The notes: generated by a model from the sequence alone, not told the origin. A stretch of DNA of 64,000 nucleotides from an uncultured Collinsella sp. (GCA_902465015.1 CABQLK010000003.1:1-64000), one strand, 5' to 3'. Positions 25,042-34,822 are shown, numbered from the stretch's first letter. Translations and numbers: made by a program.

Positions 25042-27723
25042 ATGCAAAAGGAATACCTGTCCGCCGCGGCGGAGGTGCTCAGCGACCAAGGCGTCGATGA
25101 GAATCTCGGCCTGAGCAACGGCGAGGCGTCGTCGCGCCTCGCCAAGACAGGCCCTAACAAGCTCGAGGAAGCCGAGAAGACGCCGCTGTGGAAGCGTTTC
25201 TTTGAGCAGATGGCCGACCCTATGGTCATCATGCTGATCGTTGCCGCCGTCATCAGCGCACTCACGGGCATGGTCAAGGGCGAGGCGGACTTTGCCGATG
25301 TCGCCATCATCATGTTCGTCGTTATCGTCAACTCGGTGCTGGGCGTGGTCCAGGAAGCCAAGAGCGAGGAGGCCCTCGAGGCCCTGCAGGAGATGAGCGC
25401 GGCGCAGTCCAAGGTGCTGCGCGACGGCAAGCTCGTGCATCTGCCGAGCGCCGAGCTCGTGCCCGGCGACGTCCTCATGCTCGAGGCGGGCGACTCCGTC
25501 CCGGCCGACTGCCGCGTCCTCGAGAGCGCCACGATGAAGATCGAAGAGGCCGCACTGACCGGCGAGTCCGTGCCGGTCGAGAAGCACGCCAACGTGATTG
25601 AGCTTGCCGCGGGCACCGACGACGTGCCGCTCGGCGACCGCAAGAACATGTGCTACATGGGCTCCACCGTGGTGTACGGCCGCGGTCGCGCCGTCGTGGT
25701 CGGTACCGGCATGAACACCGAGATGGGCAAGATCGCTGGCGCCCTGGCCGAGGCCAAGGAAGAGCTCACGCCGCTGCAGGTGAAGCTCGCCGAGCTCAGC
25801 CGTATTCTTACCATTATGGTTATCGTCATCTGCGTCGTGATCTTTGGCGTCGACATCATCCGTCACGGCGTGGGTAACGTCCTTACCGACCCGACTGCCC
25901 TGCTCGACACCTTTATGGTCGCCGTCTCGCTCGCCGTCGCCGCCATCCCCGAGGGCCTGGTCGCCGTCGTGACCATCGTCCTTTCGCTCGGCGTGACCAA
26001 GATGGCCAAGCGCCAGGCGATCATCCGCAAGCTTTCTGCTGTCGAGACGCTCGGCTGCACGCAGACCATCTGCTCGGACAAGACCGGCACGCTTACCCAG
26101 AACAAGATGACCGTCGTCAAGCACGAGCTCGCTGCGCCCAAGGAGAAGTTCCTGGCCGGCATGGCGCTGTGCTCCGATGCCCAGTGGGACGAGGAGCTGG
26201 GCGAGGCCGTGGGCGAGCCGACCGAGTGCGCACTCGTCAACGATGCCGGCAAGGCTGGTCTTACTGGCCTGACTGCCGAGCACCCGCGCGTGGGCGAGGC
26301 CCCGTTCGACTCGGGCCGCAAGATGATGTCCGTGGTCGTCGAGACCCTGGACGGCGAGTACGAGCAGTACACCAAGGGCGCGCCAGACGTGGTGATCGGC
26401 CTGTGCACCCATATCTACGAGGGCGAAAAGGTCGTCCCGCTGACCGAGGAGCGTCGCGCCGAGCTCGTGGCAGCCAACAAGGCCATGGCAGACGAGGCCC
26501 TGCGCGTGCTGGCGCTGGCGAGCCGCACCTACACCGAGGTTCCCGCCGACTGCAGCCCCGCTGCGCTTGAGCATGACCTGGTCTTCTGTGGCCTGTCCGG
26601 CATGATTGACCCGGTCCGTCCCGAGGTGGCCGACGCTATCCGCGAGGCGCACGACGCCGGCATCCGCACCGTCATGATCACGGGCGACCACATCGACACC
26701 GCCGTGGCCATCGCCAAGCAGCTGGGCATCGTCACCGATCGCAGCCATGCCATCACCGGTGCCGACCTCGATCGCATGAGCGACGAGGAACTCGACGCGC
26801 ACATCGAGGACTACGGCGTGTACGCCCGCGTCCAGCCCGAGCATAAGACCCGCATCGTCGAGGCTTGGAAGTCGCGCGACCAGATCGTGGCCATGACGGG
26901 CGACGGCGTCAACGACGCCCCGTCCATCAAGCGCGCCGACATCGGCGTTGGCATGGGCATCACCGGCACCGACGTCACCAAGAACGTCGCCGACATGGTG
27001 CTTGCCGATGACAACTTCGCCACCATCATCGGTGCCTGCGAAGAGGGCCGTCGCATCTACGACAACATCCGCAAGGTCATCCAGTTCCTGCTTTCGGCCA
27101 ACCTTGCCGAGGTATTCTCGGTGTTTATCGCCACGCTCATCGGCTTTACCATCTTCCAGCCGGTGCAGCTGCTGTGGGTGAACCTGGTCACCGACTGCTT
27201 CCCCGCGCTCGCGCTGGGCATGGAGGATGCCGAGGGTGACATCATGAAGCGCAAGCCGCGCAACGCCAAGGACGGTGTCTTTGCCGGACATATGGGTCTG
27301 GACTGCGTGGTCCAGGGCTTAATCATCACCGTGCTGGTGCTGGCGAGCTTCTTTGTGGGCGTGTACTTTGACATGGGCTACATCCACATCGCCGATATGA
27401 TCGCCGGCAATGCCGACGAGGAAGGCGTGATGATGGCGTTCATCACGCTCAACATGGTCGAGATTTTCCACTGCTTCAATATGCGCAGCCGTCGTGCGTC
27501 GCTGTTCACCATGAAGAAGCAGAACAAGTGGCTGTGGGCTTCTGCCGCGCTGGCACTGGTGTTGACGGTGATCGTGACCGTGCAGCCGACGCTTGCCGAG
27601 ATGTTCTTCGGCCCTGTGACGCTTGAACTCAAGGGCGTTCTTGCCGCGCTGGGCCTGGCCTTCCTGATCATCCCGCTGATGGAGATCTACAAGGCGATCA
27701 TGCGCGCGGTCGAAAAAGAGTAA
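25042..27723 (+). CDS. Cation-translocating P-type ATPase, Ca2+ (P2A) type
   Basis: Pump of 893 residues. Motifs: TGES near 173, PEGL near 303 in helix M4, phosphorylation site DKTGTLT near 347, and GDGVNDAPS near 620. The ion-site residues known from SERCA are kept: Glu of PEGL, Asn and Glu in the M5 segment SANLAEV, and Asn/Asp in M6 NLVTDCFP. This indicates Ca2+ or Mn2+ export. The N-terminal cation-ATPase domain and six C-terminal helices complete the fold. Its ribosome-binding site lies in a folded leader. Transcription ends at a hairpin at 27889. Confidence 0.9.
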   Translation: MQKEYLSAAAEVLSDQGVDENLGLSNGEASSRLAKTGPNKLEEAEKTPLWKRFFEQMADPMVIMLIVAAVISALTGMVKGEADFADVAIIMFVVIVNSVLGVVQEAKSEEALEALQEMSAAQSKVLRDGKLVHLPSAELVPGDVLMLEAGDSVPADCRVLESATMKIEEAALTGESVPVEKHANVIELAAGTDDVPLGDRKNMCYMGSTVVYGRGRAVVVGTGMNTEMGKIAGALAEAKEELTPLQVKLAELSRILTIMVIVICVVIFGVDIIRHGVGNVLTDPTALLDTFMVAVSLAVAAIPEGLVAVVTIVLSLGVTKMAKRQAIIRKLSAVETLGCTQTICSDKTGTLTQNKMTVVKHELAAPKEKFLAGMALCSDAQWDEELGEAVGEPTECALVNDAGKAGLTGLTAEHPRVGEAPFDSGRKMMSVVVETLDGEYEQYTKGAPDVVIGLCTHIYEGEKVVPLTEERRAELVAANKAMADEALRVLALASRTYTEVPADCSPAALEHDLVFCGLSGMIDPVRPEVADAIREAHDAGIRTVMITGDHIDTAVAIAKQLGIVTDRSHAITGADLDRMSDEELDAHIEDYGVYARVQPEHKTRIVEAWKSRDQIVAMTGDGVNDAPSIKRADIGVGMGITGTDVTKNVADMVLADDNFATIIGACEEGRRIYDNIRKVIQFLLSANLAEVFSVFIATLIGFTIFQPVQLLWVNLVTDCFPALALGMEDAEGDIMKRKPRNAKDGVFAGHMGLDCVVQGLIITVLVLASFFVGVYFDMGYIHIADMIAGNADEEGVMMAFITLNMVEIFHCFNMRSRRASLFTMKKQNKWLWASAALALVLTVIVTVQPTLAEMFFGPVTLELKGVLAALGLAFLIIPLMEIYKAIMRAVEKE

Positions 27724-27733
27724 CGTTCCTGTC

Positions 27734-27829
27734 CGGGCCCGACCGCCTGCGGGGTTTCCACGGGCACGTCCTCGCCGCTTTGCGGCTGCGGGATGTGCCC
27801 TTAGGAAACCCCTCCCGGCGGGCGGGCCC
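27734..27829. repeat. Long nested palindrome after the P-type ATPase gene
   Basis: Four nested arm pairs converge on one centre: CGGGCCCG-CCGCC with GGCGG-CGGGCCC, GGGGTTTCC with GGAAACCCC, GGGCAC with GTGCCC, and CCGC-TTT-GCGG at about 27775-27785. The whole 96-base segment folds on itself with small bulges. No T-run follows directly. Confidence 0.65.
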
Positions 27830-27888
27830 TGCGGTATCCTTGCTGGCTTTTCTCCCGTGCGGATGAAAAGGGCTGAGGGAAAGTATGT

Positions 27889-27922
27889 GAGCTGGTCGGG
27901 CTTTGCCCGGCCAGCTCTTTTT
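27889..27922 (+). terminator. Terminator before rsgA
   Basis: GAGCTGGTCGGGC (27889-27901) pairs with GCCCGGCCAGCTC (27905-27917), one G-T pair allowed, followed by five T. Confidence 0.85.
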
Positions 27923-27970
27923 GATTTAAAATACCTGCTCAGTTGTGATTTGTGGTGCTGGGAGGCGCTT

Positions 27971-29155
27971 GTGGGCAAGGCTAAGGCTAAGGCGAAGAAA
28001 AAGACGACGGGGGCGCGGGCTAAGCGCGATCGTCGTCGGAAGCTTGCGACCGAGGCCCCCGCGTCTGCCGAGGAGCTGCTGGCGAGCGTGCCGGGACTCG
28101 ACGCGCTGCAGGACGTTCCGGCGTTTGATGACCTGCCGGTCGATGAAGCCCAGCAGGCTGCCTTTGATGATTTCTGCGCACATGCCGAGGAGCCCGAGCA
28201 GATGCGGCTGGGTGCCGTGGTGCGCTTGGATCGCGGGTTTCCGCTGGTGGCGACTGCCGACGACACCTTTCGCGCCGAGCATGCCGTGGGGTTTGCTAAG
28301 TCGCGCGGCGAGGACGAGGTCCTGTTGCCTGCCGTGGGCGACCGTGTGGCGGTGCGCCGCGCTCCCGGGCACGATATGGGCGTGATTGAGTGCGTGCTGC
28401 CGCGCCGTACGAGCTTTGAGCGTTGGCGCGGCCGTGCCCGTGGAGAGCGCCAGGTGCTCTGCTCCAACGTGGATAGCGTGCTAATCGTGCAGGCGCTCGG
28501 TGCCGGTGAGGTGCTGCTCGACCGCGTGGCGCGCTCGCTGGTGTTGGCGCTCGACTGCGATGCCGAACCGGTGGTGGTGCTCACCAAAGCTGATCGCTGC
28601 GATGCCGAGGAGCTCGAGCGCGATCTGGACCGCGTGCGCCGCCTGGTGGGTCCGGACGTGCGCGTGATCGTGACGTCCTCTGCCGAGGGCCGCGGCCTGG
28701 ACGAGGTCCGTGTCTGCGTGCCTGCCGGGAGCTGCGCCATGATTCTGGGCGAGTCGGGCGCCGGCAAGTCGACGCTGCTCAATGCGCTGCTGGGCCACGA
28801 TGCGCTGGCCACTGGCGGCGTGCGCGAGCGTGATGACCAAGGTCGCCACACCACGGTTGCGCGCGTGATGGTGGCGCTGCCGGGCGACGCCGGCGTGATC
28901 GCCGACGCCCCGGGCCTGCGCAGCCTGCCGCTCGTGGGCCACGAACGCGGGTTGGCGCGTGCCTTCCCCGAGATCGTCGAGGCGTCGCGTGCGTGCCGGT
29001 TTGGCGATTGCACGCACACTCACGAGCCGGGTTGCGCCGTTCGCGAGGCCGAAGATGCTGGACAGATCGACAGCCTGCGTCTGGAGACGTTCCAAAACCT
29101 GGCGTCATCCATGCGCGTGAGTGCCCAAATGCTCGATCCCGATGTTCATCTGTAA
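27971..29155 (+). CDS. rsgA: Ribosome small-subunit maturation GTPase RsgA
   Basis: Circularly permuted GTPase that checks late 30S assembly. The 394-residue product has a Lys/Arg-rich N-terminus, an OB-fold region around residues 75-150, the G4-type TKAD motif, G1 GESGAGKST near 259-267, G3 DAPGLRSL, and a C-terminal zinc knuckle with Cys, Cys, His and Cys (CRFGDCTHTHEPGC). GTG 27971 follows GGGAGG, so the longer frame from 27857, which crosses the upstream terminator, is rejected. The extended basic N-terminus is longer than in E. coli RsgA. Confidence 0.9.
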   Translation: MGKAKAKAKKKTTGARAKRDRRRKLATEAPASAEELLASVPGLDALQDVPAFDDLPVDEAQQAAFDDFCAHAEEPEQMRLGAVVRLDRGFPLVATADDTFRAEHAVGFAKSRGEDEVLLPAVGDRVAVRRAPGHDMGVIECVLPRRTSFERWRGRARGERQVLCSNVDSVLIVQALGAGEVLLDRVARSLVLALDCDAEPVVVLTKADRCDAEELERDLDRVRRLVGPDVRVIVTSSAEGRGLDEVRVCVPAGSCAMILGESGAGKSTLLNALLGHDALATGGVRERDDQGRHTTVARVMVALPGDAGVIADAPGLRSLPLVGHERGLARAFPEIVEASRACRFGDCTHTHEPGCAVREAEDAGQIDSLRLETFQNLASSMRVSAQMLDPDVHL

Positions 29156-29172
29156 TTGATTTTTCCTATGAC

Positions 29173-29207
29173 AGCCGTCTCCCAACTGTTCGGGAGACGG
29201 CTTTTTT
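29173..29207 (+). terminator. Terminator of rsgA
   Basis: AGCCGTCTCCC (29173-29183) pairs with GGGAGACGGCT (29192-29202), followed by a run of T. Confidence 0.9.
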
Positions 29208-29245
29208 GCTGCGGAAAAGCCTCGAAACATGCAGTTTGCTGACGT

Positions 29246-29294
29246 GCTGACCAAAACCTTGCCATGAGCTTGACGGGCTGGTCAGCTTTTGGTC
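29246..29294. promoter_or_regulatory. Overlapping inverted repeats upstream of the Tad operon
   Basis: GCTGACC (29246-29252) is complementary to GGTCAGC (29280-29286), and the overlapping GACCAAAA (29249-29256) to TTTTGGTC (29287-29294). The segment lies in the only non-coding gap before the pilus operon and may be its control region; a TTGACA at about 29308 has no convincing -10. Confidence 0.35.
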
Positions 29295-29407
29295 GGCGAT
29301 TGGTTTGACATCGAAAACCAAGATCGCGATTGCGCCGCTTTGCACTCTGACCGCCCAGACAATGGTGGTACGGGCATTCGCCCGGCACTGCCATGAGAGG
29401 AGCGGCC

Positions 29408-30067
29408 GTGAACAAGAGCAAGCGCATCGCCATCAGTCTGGTCGCGGGCGTGCTCGCTGCTCTGCTCTGCATGGTTTACGGCTCGTCGATCCGCTCGCAA
29501 GCCGAACAGGTCCAGGCTGAGACCTTGGCCAAGTACGGTGGCGATCGCGTCGAGGTATGCGTCGCGGCGCGCGATATCGATGTGGGCGAGACCCTCGATG
29601 AGACCAATGTCATAACCCAGGAATGGCTGACAAGCCTGCTGCCGCGTGACGCGGCGACCGAGCTGCGCCAGGTGCGCGGCGACGTGACGACTTCACGTAT
29701 TCCCAAAAACGCCGTGATCTGCAATGTCTACACCAAGGCCGAGAGCCACAAGCTCGAGGTGCCTAAGGGCAAGGTCGCCGTTTCGGTGGCGGTCGATGCC
29801 GAGCACTCGGTCGGCGGTGCCACGGGCGTGGGCAGCTATGTGGACGTGTACGTGCAAAAAGATGGCGTAACCGATCGACTGTGCGGCGCGCACGTGATCG
29901 ATACCAGTGAGAATTCCGGTGCCACGCGCGAGGGCAAGATCGAATGGGTGACGCTGGCGGCTGACCCCGAAGACGTCAAGGAACTGCTGGGAGCCTCGGG
30001 CAAGGGAACGGTCAGCTTGACGATTCCCGCCACGGCGCGCGGCAAAAAGAGCGGAGGCGACGAGTGA
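29408..30067 (+). CDS. cpaB: Flp pilus assembly protein CpaB/RcpC-like
   Basis: First gene of the Tad operon. The 219-residue protein has one N-terminal membrane helix (residues about 6-24) and a SAF-type domain at about 45-110 (VCVAARDIDVGETL, then a SRIPKNAVI segment), followed by a beta-rich region. CpaB proteins help organise the pilus at the cell surface. GTG 29408 is chosen because GAGAGGAG at 29395-29402 is its ribosome-binding site; the ATG at 29393 overlaps that site. It couples to the next gene by a 4-base overlap. Confidence 0.8.
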   Translation: MNKSKRIAISLVAGVLAALLCMVYGSSIRSQAEQVQAETLAKYGGDRVEVCVAARDIDVGETLDETNVITQEWLTSLLPRDAATELRQVRGDVTTSRIPKNAVICNVYTKAESHKLEVPKGKVAVSVAVDAEHSVGGATGVGSYVDVYVQKDGVTDRLCGAHVIDTSENSGATREGKIEWVTLAADPEDVKELLGASGKGTVSLTIPATARGKKSGGDE

Positions 30068-31716
30068 TGAAGGCGATCTGGCTTGCGTGCTGCGCGTGCG
30101 GCGGTTACGGGCTGTTGCAGCAGGAAGTCGAGGGCCGTGATGCGGGTGCACAGGTGCTTCGCGTGGGTGACCTGGACGGGCTGGTTTCCATGGCGCGGGC
30201 GTTTCCGTCGCGCCGCGGGGCTGCCATCATCGCGGCGTCTCTGTTTGATATCGAAGATGTGCGCAAGACTGTTGCGCGCCTGACGGCCGAAGGCCGCGTG
30301 AGTCGCGTGGTCGTGTTGATAGAAGTGCTCGATCCGTCGGATATCGAGGGACTGTTTCGCGCGGGGGCGACCGAGGTCATCGCTGCGCACAGTATATGCG
30401 GCAACGGGCGCGCGGGCGAGGGAGCGGTTGATTCCGATCGGCGCATGACGATTGAGCCCGATGCTTTTGTTGATAGGGAACCCGGGGCGCCTCGCGCTAC
30501 AAGAGGCCCGCGTGTTGATGATTATGGAAAAGCGGAAGCCGAGCATGGTCGGCGCCCCCGGAACCCCCTTGTATACGATGACGCTGGAGGGCCGGCACAG
30601 CATGCTGGTGACTCCCCGGCTGTAGATATGGGATACGTGCACGGCGTGAATCTGGCGGATGAACTCGACGAAGTTGAGGGCTTTGCCGGGTGCGGCGAGT
30701 TGTCGCTGATGCAGCATGAGCAGATTGCACAGAACGAGCCTGCCTTGCAGACCGAACAAGCCGCCATGCCAGCTTGGACGCAGCGTGTGGTTGCGGCGGG
30801 GGAGACGGGGACGCTGTCGCCGACGCCCGCCCCGCCGCCTCCGATGCCGCCGACAGACGCTGCCGCTCCGCAGCATCGAGCTCCGGTCATCTGCGCCATT
30901 TCGGGTTCGGGCGGTTGCGGCAAGTCGACGATCGTTGCCACCATGGCACACACATCGTCGCTGTTGGGCTTGCGTGCCGCCGTGCTCGACCTGGACCTGA
31001 TGTTTGGAAACCTTTACGACTTGTTAGGCGTCGATGCTCCGCGCGATATGGCGGCACTTATCGAGCCGGCGGCGGCGGGCGCGCTCACCGAGCCGGATAT
31101 CGTAGCCACATCGATGCGCGTGGCGCCGGGCGTTACGCTCTGGGGTCCCGTTGCGGCGCCCGAGCAAGCCGAGCTCATGGCACGTCCGGTGGAGCTACTG
31201 CTTGATGTTTTGCGTCGCGAATCCGACGTGGTCTTTATCGATACCTCGGTCTTTTGGGGCGACGCCGTGGCGGCTGCGGTGGCGGCGAGCGACCGTTGCC
31301 TGGTCGTTGGCGATGCTGCGGTGTCGTCCGCGACGTCGGCGTCGCACGTCATTGAACTGGCGAGTCGAGTAGGTGTGCCGCGCACGCGCATGAGCGCCGT
31401 GTTCAACCGGTTCGGTGCGCGCGGGGCAGACGAGGACGTCGCCATGCGCTTTGAGATTGCCTGTGCGTTGAGCTCCAAGATTCGTATCGCCGATGGCGGG
31501 CAGGATCTCGCCGCGCTCATGGCGTTTGGGCGCGCTGACGAGGCAGTGGGGCAGACCAGCGCTTTTGCGACCGGCGTGCGCGAGGCCACGCGCGAGATGC
31601 TCGTGGAACTGGGGTGCGCCGTCGGCCCTTGGAGCGATATGGTCGCCGACCGTGCAATGCGCACCGAACGCCCGCGTATTCGCCTTCCCTGGTCGCGCGA
31701 GGGTGATCAGCGATGA
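30064..31716 (+). CDS. tadZ: Tad pilus localisation ATPase TadZ/CpaE-like
   Basis: ParA/MinD-type ATPase that places the Tad machine. Residues 1-115 look like the degenerate receiver domain of TadZ, with no phospho-acceptor pattern. Residues about 140-275 are a low-complexity, Pro/Ala-rich linker. The ATPase begins with a deviant Walker A, SGSGGCGKST near 280, and continues with VLDLDLMFGNLYDLL and an IDTS Walker B. GTG 30064 and ATG 30067 are both possible behind GGAGG. At 550 residues it is long for CpaE because of the linker. Confidence 0.82.
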   Translation: MMKAIWLACCACGGYGLLQQEVEGRDAGAQVLRVGDLDGLVSMARAFPSRRGAAIIAASLFDIEDVRKTVARLTAEGRVSRVVVLIEVLDPSDIEGLFRAGATEVIAAHSICGNGRAGEGAVDSDRRMTIEPDAFVDREPGAPRATRGPRVDDYGKAEAEHGRRPRNPLVYDDAGGPAQHAGDSPAVDMGYVHGVNLADELDEVEGFAGCGELSLMQHEQIAQNEPALQTEQAAMPAWTQRVVAAGETGTLSPTPAPPPPMPPTDAAAPQHRAPVICAISGSGGCGKSTIVATMAHTSSLLGLRAAVLDLDLMFGNLYDLLGVDAPRDMAALIEPAAAGALTEPDIVATSMRVAPGVTLWGPVAAPEQAELMARPVELLLDVLRRESDVVFIDTSVFWGDAVAAAVAASDRCLVVGDAAVSSATSASHVIELASRVGVPRTRMSAVFNRFGARGADEDVAMRFEIACALSSKIRIADGGQDLAALMAFGRADEAVGQTSAFATGVREATREMLVELGCAVGPWSDMVADRAMRTERPRIRLPWSREGDQR

Positions 31717-33041
31717 GCCTGCAAACGAGGATTAAGGCTGCCGGCGCTGCAGCGGCGGCAGCGCCTGTAGATGCGGGGCGTCGCCGCGCGGTGAAACGAC
31801 GCACCAAACGCGCCGTGATGGACCGCATGGGTTACGACGAAGTGGCGCGTATCAGCGCCTATATCGACCCGGCACTTGCCCGCTCGGAATTGCGTCCTGC
31901 GGTGGAGGCGGCGCTCAATGTTGAGGAGCCGACCGATCTCGCGACGCCCGAGCGCGAGACTATCATCGACGAGATTTTGGATGACGTGGTGGGCTTGGGG
32001 CCGTTGCAGCCGCTCATCGAGGACGACACCGTTACCGAAATCATGATCAACGGCTGCCGCTCGGCTTTCTTTGAACGCGGCGGCGTCTTGTACCCCATCG
32101 AGCATGCGTTTGAGGATGATGAGCAGATCCGGGTGCTTATCGACCGCATCATCTCGCCACTTGGCCGCCGTATCGACGAGCGCAGCCCCATCGTCAACGC
32201 CCGCCTCAAAACGGGCTATCGCGTCAACGCGGTGATTCCGCCTGTGGCGATTGACGGACCGATTCTCACCATCCGAAAGTTCTCGGACCGCATCTGCTCG
32301 CTGGACGAGCTTGTGGGGCTGGGGTCGCTGCCGCTTTGGTATGCGCAGCTGCTGTCGTGCGCGGTGTCGCTGCGACAGGACCTGGCGGTTGCGGGAGGCA
32401 CGGGATCTGGTAAGACCACCCTGCTCAACGCGTTGTCATGCGAGATTTCCACCGGCGAGCGCATCGTGACGATCGAGGACTCTGCCGAGCTCAAGTTTGC
32501 GCATCATCCGCACGTGGTGCGTCTAGAGGCGCGCGAGGCTTCAATTGAGGGCGAGGGCGCGGTGACGATCCGCGACCTGGTGACCAATGCCCTGCGCATG
32601 CGCCCCGACCGCATCGTGGTGGGTGAGGTGCGCGGTGCGGAATGTTGCGACATGCTGCAGGCCATGAACACCGGGCACGATGGGTCGCTCACCACACTTC
32701 ATGCGGGCTCAGAACAGGAGACCGTGGTGCGTCTGACGTTGCTTGCACGTTATGGCATCGATCTGCCGAGCGAGCTCATCGAGGAGCAGATTGCCATGGC
32801 GCTCGACGGCATCGTGATGTCCGAGCGCCACGCCGATGGCAGGCGCTTCGTCTCCTCGTATTCGGGGGTGCGTCGCGCCGCGTCGGGCGGCGTAGAGCTC
32901 GAGCGCTATGTGACTTTCGATGCCGCCGAGCGCACCTGGACGCTTGACCGCGAGCCGCCGTTTATCGCAGAAGGCCTGCGGTCGGGGACGCTCACACAAG
33001 AGGAGGTGGACGAATGGAGGTCGCTGTGCCCCTCGTCGTAG
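31713..33041 (+). CDS. tadA: Tad secretion ATPase TadA/CpaF
   Basis: Hexameric type II/IV secretion ATPase that drives pilus assembly. The 442-residue product has the N-terminal region with DDTVTEIMING, Walker A GGTGSGKTT near 228-236, Walker B region RPDRIVVGEVRG, and the His box TLHAGS. It overlaps tadZ by four bases (ATGA) and tadB by 28 bases. Confidence 0.94.
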   Translation: MSLQTRIKAAGAAAAAAPVDAGRRRAVKRRTKRAVMDRMGYDEVARISAYIDPALARSELRPAVEAALNVEEPTDLATPERETIIDEILDDVVGLGPLQPLIEDDTVTEIMINGCRSAFFERGGVLYPIEHAFEDDEQIRVLIDRIISPLGRRIDERSPIVNARLKTGYRVNAVIPPVAIDGPILTIRKFSDRICSLDELVGLGSLPLWYAQLLSCAVSLRQDLAVAGGTGSGKTTLLNALSCEISTGERIVTIEDSAELKFAHHPHVVRLEAREASIEGEGAVTIRDLVTNALRMRPDRIVVGEVRGAECCDMLQAMNTGHDGSLTTLHAGSEQETVVRLTLLARYGIDLPSELIEEQIAMALDGIVMSERHADGRRFVSSYSGVRRAASGGVELERYVTFDAAERTWTLDREPPFIAEGLRSGTLTQEEVDEWRSLCPSS

Positions 33042-33940
33042 GGGGTTTGGCAGGGTTTTCTGTCGCGACGGCGTGCGGGGCGGAACCTCGTGTGCCGCAG
33101 GTGCCGCCGGCGGAGCCGGCGCGTCAGGCGCTCGAGACGGTGGCAGAGAAACTGCCGCGTGAGCTGGTGGAAAACGATCTGCTGAAAAAGATCGCCCGTT
33201 CGTGGGCATCGCTGGCTCCGGCGCATCGCCTTGGCCTCGTGATCGAAGATGCTTCGGGGCGTTTGGCGTTTCTGCTGCTCTCGAGCGGTGTCTGCTGCAT
33301 TTTACTAACGATGGTGTCGTTATCGCCCCTCGGATTTGCCTTGGGACTTGTTGCTCCGATTGCCGTTGGCGCCGCTCGGGATGGCTTTGAGAGCCGGCGC
33401 GAGCAACACGATGCAGAAGAGGCCATGCCCGAGGCGTTTACCGCACTTTCCATGTCGCTTGCCTCGGGACATTCGCTGGCCCAGGGCATGCGCTTTGTGG
33501 GCGCTCATGCGCAAGAACCGGTGCATACCGAGTTTTTGCGGGTGGCGGCGGCGATCGATTGCGGCATCTCGGCGACCGATGCGCTCGATGACTTGCTCGT
33601 GCGCATCAACGCCCCCGGTCTTTCGCTTGTGACCTTGGCGCTTAAGGTATCTCAGCGCACCGGCGCTCCGCTTGCCGACTTACTGTCCGAGGCGTCGAGC
33701 ATGGTGGGGGAGCGCATTGAGCTCAAGCGCCGCCTGGATGTCAAGACGTCGCAGGCTCGCATGTCTGCGCATATGGTCGCGGCGATGCCGGCGGGCATGT
33801 GCGCGGTGTTGGCGCTGCTTTCGGCAGATTTTCGTCGCGGTCTTGCGACGCCTGCCGGCGCGGGCGCTGTGGTGCTGGGCCTTGCCCTCAACGCCGTTGC
33901 CCTGGTGGTTATCCGGCGCATTATGCGGGTGGAGCTATGA
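33014..33940 (+). CDS. tadB: Tad pilus inner-membrane protein TadB
   Basis: T2SF/GspF-domain platform protein of 308 residues. Two helices near residues 85-120, the T2SF core (EAMPEAFTALSMSLASGHSL near 138), and a C-terminal helix pair match TadB. GAGGAGG precedes the ATG inside the tadA end. It probably forms a complex with TadC under the ATPase. Confidence 0.85.
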   Translation: MEVAVPLVVGGLAGFSVATACGAEPRVPQVPPAEPARQALETVAEKLPRELVENDLLKKIARSWASLAPAHRLGLVIEDASGRLAFLLLSSGVCCILLTMVSLSPLGFALGLVAPIAVGAARDGFESRREQHDAEEAMPEAFTALSMSLASGHSLAQGMRFVGAHAQEPVHTEFLRVAAAIDCGISATDALDDLLVRINAPGLSLVTLALKVSQRTGAPLADLLSEASSMVGERIELKRRLDVKTSQARMSAHMVAAMPAGMCAVLALLSADFRRGLATPAGAGAVVLGLALNAVALVVIRRIMRVEL

Positions 33941-34578
33941 GCGCCCCGGTTGCAGTTGCGGCTTGCCTGTGCGCCCTGAGTGTATTTATCGCGACGGGTT
34001 TGGATCGGGCGGATGCACGCAAGATCGCAGGGGCCTGCAAGCGCGAGACGGTGCTGGTCGCTGCCGCGGGTCGCTCGGTGGTCGATGCTCTGACCGCGCG
34101 AGTGAAGGGCGCGGTTGGAGCGGGCAGCCCGGCGCGAGTGTCGCTCGGCGAAGTGTCCGAGATGATCGATGTTGTGCGCTTGGGTCTTTCGGCCGGTCTT
34201 TCGTTTGATGCGGCGCTTGAGATTTTCTGTGCCAACCGCCGGTCAGTGCTGGCTCTTCGACTTGAGCGGGCCTGCATGGCGTGGCAGGTGGGCGTGGGCA
34301 CGCGTGAGGACGAGTTGTTGGCCGCCGCGCGCGACCTGGACGTGCGAGCGCTCGAGACCTTTGCCATCACGGTGGGGCAGGCGCTCGCCCTGGGTGCCCC
34401 ACTTGCCGAGACGCTGGCCGCTCAAAGTCGCGAGATCCGTGCGGCTCATCGCGCCGCGGTCGAGCGTGAGATCGAGCGTGCGCCCGTCAAGCTGCTGATT
34501 CCCACCGGCACGCTCATCTTGCCGGCGTTGCTTCTGTCCATATTGGGCCCGCTGCTGGGAGCAGGCGGGATGATGTAG
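33937..34578 (+). CDS. tadC: Tad pilus inner-membrane protein TadC
   Basis: Second T2SF-domain platform protein, 213 residues, shorter than many TadC proteins. The core EMIDVVRLGLSAGLSFDAAL segment lies near residue 72 and a hydrophobic C-terminal helix (LILPALLLSILGPLL) ends the protein. Its start overlaps the tadB stop by four bases (ATGA). Confidence 0.82.
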   Translation: MSAPVAVAACLCALSVFIATGLDRADARKIAGACKRETVLVAAAGRSVVDALTARVKGAVGAGSPARVSLGEVSEMIDVVRLGLSAGLSFDAALEIFCANRRSVLALRLERACMAWQVGVGTREDELLAAARDLDVRALETFAITVGQALALGAPLAETLAAQSREIRAAHRAAVEREIERAPVKLLIPTGTLILPALLLSILGPLLGAGGMM

Positions 34579-34588
34579 GGAGGAATAC

Positions 34589-34822
34589 ATGAACACGATG
34601 GTCGAAGTTGCTGACAAGGCTTGGAACCGGGCTTTTTGCCGGGCGATTCGCGCTCGCCAGCATGCCAAGGAGCTGTTGCAGGAGGAGAGCGCGCAGGGTA
34701 CCACCGAGTACGCCATTTTGGTGGGTGTGCTTGTGGTGATCGCGATTATTGCCATCGTTGCATTTAAAGGCAAGGTCCAAGATCTATGGAACGCTATCAG
34801 CGAGGGCATCAACAGCCTGTAG
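34589..34822 (+). CDS. flp: Flp-type pilin
   Basis: Major pilin candidate, 77 residues. The prepilin signature EESAQGTTEYAIL gives a Gly before the hydrophobic helix and a Glu-Tyr pair as in Flp pilins; the helix runs to about residue 60. The N-terminal leader of about 36 residues is long for Flp. GGAGG precedes the ATG. A prepilin peptidase is needed for cleavage but none is encoded in this operon. Confidence 0.85.
   Translation: MNTMVEVADKAWNRAFCRAIRARQHAKELLQEESAQGTTEYAILVGVLVVIAIIAIVAFKGKVQDLWNAISEGINSL

Noticed and set aside
24988..27291. 767-codon minus-strand open frame
   Set aside because: It is antisense to the P-type ATPase gene with His/Gly/Arg-rich shadow composition and no motif.
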